Origin: Pseudaeromonas paramecii
GTDB lineage: Bacteria; Pseudomonadota; Gammaproteobacteria; Enterobacterales; Aeromonadaceae
NCBI RefSeq assembly: GCF_039540575.1
Contig: NZ_BAABFC010000025.1
Span: 11,332 to 75,331, forward strand
Length of the DNA stretch: 64,000 nucleotides
Direction of reading: 5' to 3'
The notes under the pieces were generated by a model. It saw nothing but the letters and a program-made list of their open reading frames with translations, was not told the DNA's origin and did not search any database. Of the stretch, positions 7,565 through 15,213 are shown piece after piece (position 1 is the first letter of the stretch; every line of letters starts with the position of its first letter). The translations under genes were made by a program, and so were the position numbers.

Positions 7565-9454
7565 TCAGGCGCTCTTGCGCAGCAGGCCGCGCTTTTTCAG
7601 GTGAACCAGCAGGATGGAGATGGCGGCCGGCGTGATCCCCGGGATCCGCGCCGCCTGACCTATGGTCTGGGGCTTGGCATCGTTGAGCTTGGCCTTCACC
7701 TCGTTGGAGAGGCCCGGCACCTCGGCATAATCCAGATCCAGCGGCAGCAGGGTGTTCTCGTTGCGCAGCTGCTTGTCGATTTCGTCCTGCTGGCGATCGA
7801 TGTAACCGGCGTATTTGACCTGGATCTCCACCTGTTCGGCAGCCTGGGCGTTGTCCACGCGCGGCCCCAGGCCGTCCACCGCCATCAGGGCCTGGTAGGT
7901 CACCTCGGGACGGCGCAGCAGCTCTTCCAGGTTGTGCTCGCGGTTCAGCGGTGCCTTGAGCAGGTCGTTGAGGGTAGCCAGGGACGGGTGGTTGAGATGC
8001 ACCCAGGTCTCCCGCAGGCGCTGCCGCTCCCGCTCGATCTGCTCCAGCTTGTCGTTGAAAGCCGCCCAGCGGATATCGTCCACCAGGCCCAGCTCGCGGC
8101 CCACCGGGGTCAGGCGCAGATCCGCGTTGTCCTCCCGCAGCAGCAGGCGATATTCCGCCCGGCTGGTAAACATGCGATAGGGCTCCTTGGTGCCCAGGGT
8201 GGAGAGATCATCCATCATGACGCCGATATAGGCCTGATCCCGGCGCGGCGCCCAAGGATCCTTGTCCTGGGCCCGCAGGGCGGCGTTGATCCCGGCCAAC
8301 AGGCCCTGGGCCGCGGCTTCCTCGTACCCGGTCGTGCCGTTGATCTGCCCGGCGAAGAACAAGTTTTTCAAACACTTGTTCTCCATGTTGGCCTTGAGAT
8401 CCCGCGGATCGAAATAGTCGTATTCGATGGCGTAGCCGGGTCGCACTATGTGGGCCTGCTCGAAGCCCAGCATGGAGCGGACGATCTGCACCTGCACATC
8501 GAACGGCAGGCTGGTGGAGACGCCATTGGGATAGAGCTCGTGGGAGCTGAGGCTCTCGGGCTCGATAAAGATCTGGTGGGCGTTCTTGTCGGCAAAACGC
8601 ATCACCTTGTCTTCGATGGAGGGGCAGTAACGGGGGCCAATGCCCTCGATCACCCCGGCATACATGGGACTGCGGTGCAGGTTTTGCCGGATCACCTCAT
8701 GGGTGCGCTCGTTGGTATGGGTGATGTAGCAAGGCACCTGGCGGGGATGCTGCTCTGGTTTTCCCAAGAAGGAGAATACGGGAACCGGATCGTCACCGGG
8801 CTGGGTCTGCAACAGGGCGAAGTTCACGGAACGGGCATCGATGCGCGGCGGTGTGCCTGTCTTCAGACGACCCACCCGCAAGGGTAACTCGCGCAGCCGT
8901 TGACCCAGCCCGATGGAAGCCGGATCCCCGGCGCGGCCACCGGCATAGTGCTCCATGCCGATGTGGATCAGACCGTTCAGGAAGGTGCCGGCGGTCAGCA
9001 CCACGGTTTTGGCCAGGATGCGGATCCCGGCCTGAGTGACGACCCCCACCACGGTATCGCCGTCCAGGATCAGATCCTCGCAGGCTTGCTGGAAGATCTG
9101 CAGGTTGATCTGGTTTTCCAGTCGGTGCCGGATCTCTTGCTTGTACAGCAGACGATCCGCCTGGGCGCGGGTGGCACGCACCGCCGGGCCCTTGGAGGAG
9201 TTGAGGGTGCGGAACTGGATCCCGGCATGATCGATGGCTTCGGCCATGATGCCGCCCAGAGCATCCACCTCCTTGACCAGGTGACCCTTGCCAATGCCAC
9301 CAATGGCGGGGTTGCAGGACATCTGCCCTAGCGTATCCACGTTATGGGTTAGTAGCAGGGTCTTCATGCCCATGCGTGCTGCGGCGCCCGCCGCTTCGGT
9401 ACCGGCATGGCCACCGCCCACGACGATCACGTCAAACTGCTCGTGATATTGCAT
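7565..9454 (-). CDS. mnmG: tRNA uridine-34 5-carboxymethylaminomethyl enzyme MnmG
   Basis: FAD-binding partner of MnmE (here at 36.5 kb); together they modify U34 of several tRNAs. ATG 9454 gives MQYHEQFDVIVVGGGHAGTEAA, 629 aa, the E. coli length; GAGG lies 8 bp upstream, which beats the in-frame GTG at 9463. The GGGHAG dinucleotide loop and the CNPAIGGIGKGH motif are present. It points away from oriC, so its transcription starts at the origin edge. Confidence 0.97.
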   Translation of the reverse strand: MQYHEQFDVIVVGGGHAGTEAAGAAARMGMKTLLLTHNVDTLGQMSCNPAIGGIGKGHLVKEVDALGGIMAEAIDHAGIQFRTLNSSKGPAVRATRAQADRLLYKQEIRHRLENQINLQIFQQACEDLILDGDTVVGVVTQAGIRILAKTVVLTAGTFLNGLIHIGMEHYAGGRAGDPASIGLGQRLRELPLRVGRLKTGTPPRIDARSVNFALLQTQPGDDPVPVFSFLGKPEQHPRQVPCYITHTNERTHEVIRQNLHRSPMYAGVIEGIGPRYCPSIEDKVMRFADKNAHQIFIEPESLSSHELYPNGVSTSLPFDVQVQIVRSMLGFEQAHIVRPGYAIEYDYFDPRDLKANMENKCLKNLFFAGQINGTTGYEEAAAQGLLAGINAALRAQDKDPWAPRRDQAYIGVMMDDLSTLGTKEPYRMFTSRAEYRLLLREDNADLRLTPVGRELGLVDDIRWAAFNDKLEQIERERQRLRETWVHLNHPSLATLNDLLKAPLNREHNLEELLRRPEVTYQALMAVDGLGPRVDNAQAAEQVEIQVKYAGYIDRQQDEIDKQLRNENTLLPLDLDYAEVPGLSNEVKAKLNDAKPQTIGQAARIPGITPAAISILLVHLKKRGLLRKSA

Positions 9455-9682
9455 AAGGATCACCTCGATTGGCTGGTCAGGATCTTCCGCCTGGAAAAAG
9501 GCGGATCATTCTATCCGGTTAGGCCGTGCGGATAAACGACGAGTTTGTGCTTACACCGGCATCAGGATCCCGGCTAGTTATATAAGGATCTTTTAGATCG
9601 ATCTCTTATTGGATCTTTTATTAGGATCCGCCACTTGTGTGGATATGAGTTTTTTTCACCAATAAAACAGGATCTTGGATCT

Positions 9683-9699
9683 GATCACAGCCTGTGATC
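9683..9699. repeat. GATCACAG/CTGTGATC palindrome in oriC
   Basis: GATCACAG (9683-9690) and CTGTGATC (9692-9699) form a perfect 8-bp inverted repeat around a single C, in the middle of oriC between the R1 and R2 boxes. Each arm ends in a GATC. It lies roughly where weak DnaA/ADP-specific sites sit in E. coli oriC; its role here is not known. Confidence 0.6.
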
Positions 9700-9892
9700 T
9701 TCCCGGGATCCAGCCGGCGGGATCCTCTGTACAAGATCGCCTTTTATGCACAGCTCCAGGCGGCCCCTTCGGTTGATCAAAGGATAACCAGGGGATCAAC
9801 AGAAGATATTCAGGATCTTATCCACAGTGATGGTAAAGCTGGATCTTTCCTGTGGATGGGCTGGGTGTCAAGTCTGGGAAGATGTGAACAAA

Positions 9893-9921
9893 CCGCGGCA
9901 GGGAGGCGCTCACCGCCGCGG
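9893..9921 (-). terminator. Possible terminator hairpin between mioC and oriC
   Basis: CCGCGGC (9893-9899) and GCCGCGG (9915-9921) can pair in a GC-rich stem with a 15-nt loop just past the mioC stop. On the minus strand it is followed by TTTGTT, a weak T tract. It could limit mioC read-through into the origin, but the loop is long and the T run poor. Confidence 0.4.
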
Positions 9922-9933
9922 ATCGATTGGGGA

Positions 9934-10389
9934 TCAGAGCCCGGACAGCAGGGGTAACCAGGTCACCAGCCAAAGATCGGCGGCATCTTCCGGCAGATCC
10001 TGAGCCGTGACGTCGATGAGGCAAGGCGTCCCCACCGGCTGGGCGCCACAGCCCTCCAGCAGGGCCTGCATCTGATGGCCGGCGGCACAGAAGGTGTCGT
10101 AGTTGCTGTCACCCAGGGCCACCACGGCGTAGTGGCTCCGGCCCAGGTTGGGTTGCTGCAGGGCCAGTTCCCGGGCGAAGGGCTGCAGGTTGTCCGGGAT
10201 CTCGCCGGCGCCATGGGTGGAGGTCACCGCCAGCAGCAGTTGTCCTGCTGTATCGCCCAGTTCGGCCAGACTGGCCGGGTTGTGGATCCGGGTCTGGTGA
10301 CCGGCCTCATTCAGGCGATCGGCCAGGTGATCCGCCAGGTATTCGGCGGCACCCAGGGTGGATCCCACCAGCAGATGGATCTGCGCCAT
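9934..10389 (-). CDS. mioC: Flavodoxin-like protein MioC
   Basis: Short FMN-binding flavodoxin (151 aa) next to oriC. The N-terminal fold MAQIHLLVGSTLGAAEYLADHLA and the segments TSTHGAGEIPDN and VALGDSNYDTFCAAG match the phosphate loop and flavin-contact loops of the family. E. coli MioC has been linked to biotin synthase activity, and its transcription runs into oriC. Here a hairpin separates it from the origin, and I saw no DnaA box in its upstream region. Confidence 0.93.
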   Translation of the reverse strand: MAQIHLLVGSTLGAAEYLADHLADRLNEAGHQTRIHNPASLAELGDTAGQLLLAVTSTHGAGEIPDNLQPFARELALQQPNLGRSHYAVVALGDSNYDTFCAAGHQMQALLEGCGAQPVGTPCLIDVTAQDLPEDAADLWLVTWLPLLSGL

Positions 10390-10452
10390 GTTTCTTTCTC
10401 CTTAGGTGTGGGGGCTTAGGTGTAGCCAAAGCCGGGTGAAGGGAGAGGGATA

Positions 10453-10478
10453 ACAAAAAGGAGCCGCGAGGGCTCCTT
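10453..10478 (-). terminator. Rho-independent terminator of efp
   Basis: GGAGCC (10460-10465) and GGCTCC (10471-10476) pair around a 5-nt loop, and on the minus strand the stem is followed by TTTTTG. It lies about 40 bp after the efp stop codon and ends the earP-efp transcript. Confidence 0.88.
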
Positions 10479-10519
10479 CTTTATATACCGGATATCGACC
10501 GGGTCGCGGCAGCGGCGGA

Positions 10520-11083
10520 CTAGACGCGACGCTTGAATTCGCCGGTACGGGTGTCGATTTCGATCTTGTCGCCGATCTTGACGAAGTCGGCTACGGAGAT
10601 GGTGGCGCCGGTGCCCTTCAGACGGGCCGGCTTCATCACCTTGCCGGAGGTGTCGCCACGGACGGACGGCTCTGTGTATTCCACTTCACGCACGATGGTG
10701 ATGGGCAGTTCGACGGAGATGGCCTTGTCGTTGTAGAAGGTCACTTCACAAACGTCTTCCATGCCGTCGATCAGGTAGTCCAGCATGTCGCCCAGGTTTT
10801 CCTTTTCCACGTCGTACTGGTTGTACTCTGTGTCCATGAAGACATACATGGGGTCGGCGAAGTAGGAGAAGGTACATTCCTTACGCTCCAGCAGCACGAC
10901 TTCCATCTTCTCATCGGCCTTGTACACGGTTTCGGTACCGGCGCCGGTGAGCAGGTTCTTCAGCTTCATCTTCACCACGGCGGCGTTACGGCCGGATTTG
11001 TTGAATTCGGTCTTCAGAACGACCATGGGGTCGCTGCCGATCATCACTACGTTGCCGGCGCGGAGTTCCTGTGCGGTTTTCAT
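10520..11083 (-). CDS. efp: Translation elongation factor P, arginine type
   Basis: EF-P (187 aa) relieves ribosome stalling at proline runs. ATG 11083 gives MKTAQELRAGNVVMIG; a longer in-frame ORF reaching back into earP was rejected. The tip of the modification loop reads NKSGRN with Arg32, where lysine-type EF-P has Lys34. Arg32 is the residue rhamnosylated by EarP in Pseudomonas and Shewanella, and earP is the next gene upstream (35 bp). The pairing makes the modification type clear. A terminator follows. Confidence 0.97.
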   Translation of the reverse strand: MKTAQELRAGNVVMIGSDPMVVLKTEFNKSGRNAAVVKMKLKNLLTGAGTETVYKADEKMEVVLLERKECTFSYFADPMYVFMDTEYNQYDVEKENLGDMLDYLIDGMEDVCEVTFYNDKAISVELPITIVREVEYTEPSVRGDTSGKVMKPARLKGTGATISVADFVKIGDKIEIDTRTGEFKRRV

Positions 11084-11118
11084 TGGATCAGTTTCCTGTA
11101 TTGAACAGAGAGGTGTGA

Positions 11119-12276
11119 TTAAACGCCGTATTCTAGCCGGTTTTCCACCCATTGCACCAGACGGCTGGCTAAATCTCCTCCAGATAACACCTGCGCTGGC
11201 CAGCGCTGCGCCCAGTCCAGGTATTCGGTGCTGTGCTGGCACCATTGCGGCCACTGAATGGCCATCTGCTCGGCCTCGCCTCTGTCATAGGCCAGATGAA
11301 AATCCAGCAGGGCCTGGCGGGCTTCGACACTCAGCCCCGTCATATAACGCGCCATGAAGGCTTGCAGCTTCTCCAGGTGGATGTCATCTTCCTGCTGGTA
11401 GATGTGCCAGAGGAAGGGGCGGGCGGCCCATTGGGCCCGCAGGAAGGAGTCTTCTCCCCGAACCAGGTTGAGATCGCAGGACCACAGCAGGCGATCGTAG
11501 CCGGCCTGATCCGTCATGGGCAGACCCACCAGCTGCAGTTGACCTCGGCGGGCGCTGTCTCCCGCCTTGAGGGGCTGGTCCAGCCAGGGTTGCAGGCTGG
11601 CCAGCACCCGACCCTCCGGCACCAGCAGGCAGATGGGATCCTCGCCATCTGCCCAGGCCTGCAGCAGGCCGGGCAGGGCGGCAGTCTCGTAGGTGAACAG
11701 GCTGACGTAGCGACAGTTGGATGGTTGGGCTGGCACCCCCAACTGGGCAAACAGTGCCTGGCGCCGGGTCGGATCCGCCTGCCAGGCCTGACGCTGGGCG
11801 GTGAGTGATCCTTCACACAGTAGACCGCCACTGCGGGGGCTGAAGCCCGGAAAGAAGAAGTACTTGGCCAGGCCATTGCTTTGCAGCGAGGGCAGGCCGT
11901 GACAGTCGTCGATCCACGCCTCGGCGCTCAGGTACTCGAGGTTGAGCCACAGGGGGCGGGGGCTGGCCTGGGCCATGGCCCTGAGGGCCGAATCGGGCAG
12001 CTGGCAGGCGAAGGCCTCGATCACCAGCTCGCCGGGCTGCCAGGCGGGATCGAACTCGGGATCCCAGCGGCAGATCGCCACGCCTTGTCGGGTCTGCTGA
12101 GGCAAGGCTGGATCCAGATCCGGGCAGAGGCGGGCGAAGCTGGCCAGATCGTCCACCCAGAGGCGTACCGATTGGCCGAATTCCGCCACCAGCTGGCGGG
12201 CCAGCCGCCAGGTGACGCCGATGTCGCCGTAGTTGTCCACCACGGTGCAGAAGATATCCCAGTGCCGTTTGTGCAT
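11119..12276 (-). CDS. earP: EF-P arginine rhamnosyltransferase EarP
   Basis: Inverting GT-B glycosyltransferase (385 aa) that transfers rhamnose from dTDP-L-rhamnose to Arg32 of EF-P. The N-terminal WDIFCTVVDNYGDIGVTWRL holds the family's conserved aspartates. The C-terminal domain has the conserved segment LVRGEDSFLRAQWAARPF followed by LWHIYQQEDDIH. It is directly upstream of efp on the same strand. The dTDP-rhamnose (rml) genes it needs are not in the window. Confidence 0.96.
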   Translation of the reverse strand: MHKRHWDIFCTVVDNYGDIGVTWRLARQLVAEFGQSVRLWVDDLASFARLCPDLDPALPQQTRQGVAICRWDPEFDPAWQPGELVIEAFACQLPDSALRAMAQASPRPLWLNLEYLSAEAWIDDCHGLPSLQSNGLAKYFFFPGFSPRSGGLLCEGSLTAQRQAWQADPTRRQALFAQLGVPAQPSNCRYVSLFTYETAALPGLLQAWADGEDPICLLVPEGRVLASLQPWLDQPLKAGDSARRGQLQLVGLPMTDQAGYDRLLWSCDLNLVRGEDSFLRAQWAARPFLWHIYQQEDDIHLEKLQAFMARYMTGLSVEARQALLDFHLAYDRGEAEQMAIQWPQWCQHSTEYLDWAQRWPAQVLSGGDLASRLVQWVENRLEYGV

Positions 12277-12377
12277 CTTGCCCTGCCTGTGCCCCTTGTC
12301 TTGTGTCGGCGCGGTTATACCGGATCCCGGCGTCGCTCACCAGCGCCGGATCGGCTAGGAGTGGCTAAAAAACTGGC

Positions 12378-12383
12378 TATAAT
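12378..12383 (+). promoter_or_regulatory. Candidate -10 element of the EamA transporter gene
   Basis: A consensus TATAAT lies 36 bp upstream of the ATG at 12419. I see no good -35 hexamer at 16-18 bp upstream. A TG dinucleotide is nearby but one base out of register for an extended -10. No strong ribosome site precedes the start. Confidence 0.4.
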
Positions 12384-12418
12384 GGCGAACTTTATCCTGC
12401 CGTTGTTGAAGAGTCGTC

Positions 12419-13294
12419 ATGCCTGCCAATCTGATGTTGTTGTCTGCCGCCGCCATCTGGGGGTTTGGTTTCGTTGCCCAGCGTCTGGGAATGGATCACC
12501 TGGAGCCGTTTGCCTTCAATGGCTTGCGCTTCCTGCTGGGCAGCCTCTCCCTGCTGCCGCTCATCTGGTTCTTCGCCCGCCGCGGCCAGGGCCAGGCGGA
12601 TCAAGGTTCCCTGCTCAAGGCCGGCTGTCTGGCCGGCTGCATGCTGTTTATCGCCGCCACCCTGCAGCAGGTGGGCCTGTTGTATACCACGGCGGCCAAG
12701 GCCGGCTTCATCACCGGGCTCTATCTCATCCTGGTGCCCATCTTCGGCCTGCTGCTCAAGCACACCACCGGCATCACCACCTGGATTGGCGCCGTGCTGG
12801 CGGTGGTGGGGCTCTATCTGCTGAGCATCAACGATGACTTCAGCATGTCGTTTGGCGATCTGCTGCAGTTTATCGGCGCCCTGTTCTGGGCCATGCACAT
12901 ACTGGTGATCGACCATTACAGCGGCAAGGTCAACGCCCTGCGTCTGGCGGCCAGCCAGTTCCTGTTCTGCGGCCTGCTGAGCATGGGAGTCTCGTTTGTT
13001 ATCGAAACCCCGACCCTGGCGGGCATCCAGAGTGGCTGGCAGCCGCTGCTGTATGCCGGCCTGGTGAGCGTGGGGGTGGCCTATACCCTGCAGGTGGTGG
13101 GGCAACAGAAGGCCAACCCGGCCCATGCCGCCATACTGCTGAGCCTGGAGGCGGTGTTTGCCGCCATCGGCGGGGTCTGGCTGCTGGACGAGAGCCTGTC
13201 GCTGCGGGCCTGGATCGGCTGTGGCCTGATGCTGGGCGGCATGCTGCTCTCCCAGGTGCGTTGGCCCAGCGGCCAGGCGGCACAACCCGCCTGA
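12419..13294 (+). CDS. EamA-family (DMT) transporter
   Basis: Inner-membrane protein of 291 aa with about ten hydrophobic helices in two repeated halves, the drug/metabolite transporter layout. The start MPANLMLLSAAAIWGFGFVAQRLGMDHL carries the usual EamA opening, and the second half has NPAHAAILLSLEAVFAAIGGVWLLDE, a typical EamA repeat. The substrate is unknown; relatives export amino acids or metabolites. It is a single-gene unit closed by a strong terminator and is unrelated to the adjacent ars operon. Confidence 0.85.
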   Translation: MPANLMLLSAAAIWGFGFVAQRLGMDHLEPFAFNGLRFLLGSLSLLPLIWFFARRGQGQADQGSLLKAGCLAGCMLFIAATLQQVGLLYTTAAKAGFITGLYLILVPIFGLLLKHTTGITTWIGAVLAVVGLYLLSINDDFSMSFGDLLQFIGALFWAMHILVIDHYSGKVNALRLAASQFLFCGLLSMGVSFVIETPTLAGIQSGWQPLLYAGLVSVGVAYTLQVVGQQKANPAHAAILLSLEAVFAAIGGVWLLDESLSLRAWIGCGLMLGGMLLSQVRWPSGQAAQPA

Positions 13295-13299
13295 GCAAG

Positions 13300-13330
13300 A
13301 TGACCGGCTAAGGCTGGTCATTTTTTTTTC
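13300..13330 (+). terminator. Rho-independent terminator after the EamA gene
   Basis: ATGACC (13300-13305) pairs with GGTCAT (13316-13321) and is followed by a run of nine T to 13329. It insulates the ars operon promoter from upstream transcription. Confidence 0.85.
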
Positions 13331-13332
13331 TT

Positions 13333-13356
13333 ACATATATGCTAATCCGTATATGT
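13333..13356 (+). promoter_or_regulatory. Candidate ArsR operator of the ars operon
   Basis: ACATATA (13333-13339) and TATATGT (13350-13356) form a perfect inverted repeat with a 10-bp spacer, ending 15 bp before the start of the ArsC-ArsR fusion gene. Position, size and AT-rich ATATG character fit ArsR/SmtB operators, so the fused regulator probably represses its own operon here until arsenite binds. The core promoter probably overlaps the repeat. Confidence 0.65.
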
Positions 13357-13371
13357 GAATCTGGAGGTGTC

Positions 13372-14172
13372 ATGAGCCAATCCCGCGTGCTGTTCCTCTG
13401 TACCGCCAACTCGGCCCGCTCCATCCTGGCCGAGGCGCTGCTGCGCCAGCTGGCCGGCGATCGCTTTGCGGTGTACAGCGCCGGCAGTCGGCCGGAATCC
13501 GTGGATCCCCGAGCCCTGACGGTGCTGGGGCAGGCCGGTATCGGCACTGAGGGGCTGGTCAGCAAGGGGCTGGATGCGGTGTCCGATCAGCGGTTTGATT
13601 TCGTCATCTCCCTGTGTGACAAGGCGAGCCTGGAGTGCCAGCAGATCCCCCATAAGGGGCGGGTACTGCACTGGAACCTGCCGGATCCCAAGGCCGAGCC
13701 CGGCGAGGCGCCCTTTGTCGCCTGCCTGCAGGCCATCCGCAGCCGCATCGAGCTGTTCCTGCAGGTGGTGGGCTCGGACCCGCTGCCCAGCAGCCGGGAG
13801 TTGGCCCCCGCCGAGCTGTTTCGCGCCCTGGCGGACGAGACCCGACTGCGCCTGATGCTGCTGCTGTTGCAGGAGGGGGAGCTGTGCGTCTGCGAGCTGA
13901 CCGAGGCGCTGGACGATCTGCAGCCCAAGATCTCCCGCCACCTCAAGCAGCTGCGCCATGCCGGCCTGGTACAGGACCGGCGCCAGGGGCAGTGGATCTT
14001 CTATCGGCTGGACGACAGCCTGCCCAGCTGGGCCGACAGTGTCTTGCGCCTGGCGGCCCAGGCGCTGCCCGGCCCCCAGCACGGCGATCTCCGCCGGCTG
14101 GCCGCCATGCAGAACCGTCCCTCCCGGGAGGGAGTCTGCGGTCTATCTAACCTGAGCAAGGAGTCGGCATGA
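13372..14172 (+). CDS. Arsenate reductase-ArsR repressor fusion
   Basis: 266-aa two-domain protein. Residues about 1-140 are a low-molecular-weight phosphatase-type arsenate reductase: P-loop CTANSAR, then SLCDKASLEC with the seven-residue Cys spacing of thioredoxin-coupled ArsC, and the acid loop NLPDPKA. Residues about 145-240 are an ArsR winged helix with ELCVCEL, the arsenite-sensing Cys pair, and the recognition helix PKISRHLKQLRHAGL. ATG 13372 has GGAGGT upstream. It is the first gene of the ars operon and overlaps ACR3 by 4 bp (ATGA). It probably reduces arsenate and senses the arsenite formed. Confidence 0.93.
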   Translation: MSQSRVLFLCTANSARSILAEALLRQLAGDRFAVYSAGSRPESVDPRALTVLGQAGIGTEGLVSKGLDAVSDQRFDFVISLCDKASLECQQIPHKGRVLHWNLPDPKAEPGEAPFVACLQAIRSRIELFLQVVGSDPLPSSRELAPAELFRALADETRLRLMLLLLQEGELCVCELTEALDDLQPKISRHLKQLRHAGLVQDRRQGQWIFYRLDDSLPSWADSVLRLAAQALPGPQHGDLRRLAAMQNRPSREGVCGLSNLSKESA

Positions 14173-15212
14173 GCAGTCCATTGGGGGTGTTTGAACGGGG
14201 CCTGAGCCTCTGGGTGGCGCTGGCCATGGGAGCCGGCGTGCTGCTGGGCAGCTATTTGCCTGATCTGTTTGCCGGGGTGGCGGCCCTGGAGTGGGCCCAC
14301 GTCAACCTGGTGGTGGCCCTGCTCATCTGGCTGATGATCTATCCCATGATGGTGCAGATCGAATTCTCGGCGATTAAAGCGGTGGGGCGGCGGCCCAAGG
14401 GGCTGCTGCTGACCCTGGTGGTGAACTGGCTGGTCAAGCCCTTCACCATGGCCCTGCTGGGCTGGCTGTTCTTCCGCTACCTGTTCGCCCCCTGGGTGGA
14501 TGCCCAGAGTGCCGAGCAGTACATCGCCGGCATGATCTTGCTGGGGGTGGCCCCCTGTACCGCCATGGTGTTTGTCTGGAGCCAGCTGACCCGTGGCGAT
14601 CCCAACTACACCCTGGTGCAGGTGGCCATCAACGACCTCATCATGGTGGTGGCCTTTGCCCCCATCGCCGGCCTGCTGCTGGGGGTGACGGATCTGCAGG
14701 TGCCCTGGCAGACCCTGTTGCTGTCCACCCTGCTGTATGTGGTGCTGCCCCTGGTGGCCGGGATCCTGACCCGCCGCCATCTGCTGGCCCGGGGCGGAAC
14801 GGCGGCGGTGGCCCACTGGGTGGCACGGCTCAAGCCCTGGTCCATGGTCGGGCTGCTGGCCACCGTGATGCTGCTGTTCGGCTTCCAGGCCGGGGTCATA
14901 CTGGACAATCCCCTGGCCATCGCCCTGATCGCCGTGCCCCTCATCATCCAGTCCTACGGCATCTTTGCCCTGGCCTACGGTGCCGCCCGCTGGCTGCGGC
15001 TGCCGCACCCCATAGCTGCACCGGCCTGCCTCATCGGCACCTCCAACTTCTTCGAACTGGCGGTGGCGGTGGCCATCTCGCTGTTTGGCCTGCATTCGGG
15101 GGCCGCGCTGGCCACCGTGGTCGGCGTGCTGGTGGAGGTGCCTGTCATGCTCTCCCTGGTGGCCCTGGCCAACCGCACCCGTCACTGGTTTCCCCCACAA
15201 CAGGAATCTTGA
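14169..15212 (+). CDS. Arsenite efflux permease ACR3
   Basis: BART-superfamily carrier (347 aa, about ten helices) that extrudes arsenite using the proton gradient. The GVAPCTAMVFVWS segment contains the conserved helix-4 cysteine required for As(III) transport, and IYPMMVQIEF is a family motif. The start overlaps the reductase-regulator stop by ATGA, so translation is coupled. Product of the reductase domain is its substrate. Confidence 0.95.
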   Translation: MSSPLGVFERGLSLWVALAMGAGVLLGSYLPDLFAGVAALEWAHVNLVVALLIWLMIYPMMVQIEFSAIKAVGRRPKGLLLTLVVNWLVKPFTMALLGWLFFRYLFAPWVDAQSAEQYIAGMILLGVAPCTAMVFVWSQLTRGDPNYTLVQVAINDLIMVVAFAPIAGLLLGVTDLQVPWQTLLLSTLLYVVLPLVAGILTRRHLLARGGTAAVAHWVARLKPWSMVGLLATVMLLFGFQAGVILDNPLAIALIAVPLIIQSYGIFALAYGAARWLRLPHPIAAPACLIGTSNFFELAVAVAISLFGLHSGAALATVVGVLVEVPVMLSLVALANRTRHWFPPQQES

Positions 15213-15213
15213 T

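Larger units (their letters stand above)
9464..9933. other. oriC: Chromosomal replication origin oriC
   Basis: This 470-bp non-coding stretch lies between mnmG and mioC, as in E. coli. I count 19 GATC sites within 9481-9845, where between one and two would be expected. The AT-rich unwinding region has three 13-mers: GATCTTTTAGATC (9587-9599), GATCTCTTATTGG (9600-9612) and GATCTTTTATTAG (9612-9624). DnaA boxes follow in the E. coli order: TGTGGATAT at 9638-9646 (R1 position), TTATGCACA at 9744-9752 (R2) and TTATCCACA at 9818-9826 (R4). AAAGGATAA at 9779-9787 may be a degenerate R3. I did not identify an IHF site with confidence. The core is about 9566-9845. Confidence 0.96.

Noticed and set aside
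9531..9536. -35 element of an mnmG promoter paired with TAGAAT at 9513-9508
   Set aside because: The -10-like hexamer is good but the -35 (TTTATC) matches the consensus poorly, so no promoter was annotated.
9851..9859. Additional DnaA box TGTGGATGG in oriC
   Set aside because: Two mismatches to the consensus and outside the core spacing pattern, so not counted as a box.
13372..14172. Frameshift or assembly artefact joining arsC and arsR
   Set aside because: The frame is continuous, both domains are complete with intact key residues, and the linker carries no stop or repeat; a real fusion is simpler.
15085..15213. N-terminal extension of the ars phosphatase
   Set aside because: The extra codons overlap ACR3 and give no conserved sequence; ATG 15214 is at the normal position after the ACR3 stop.
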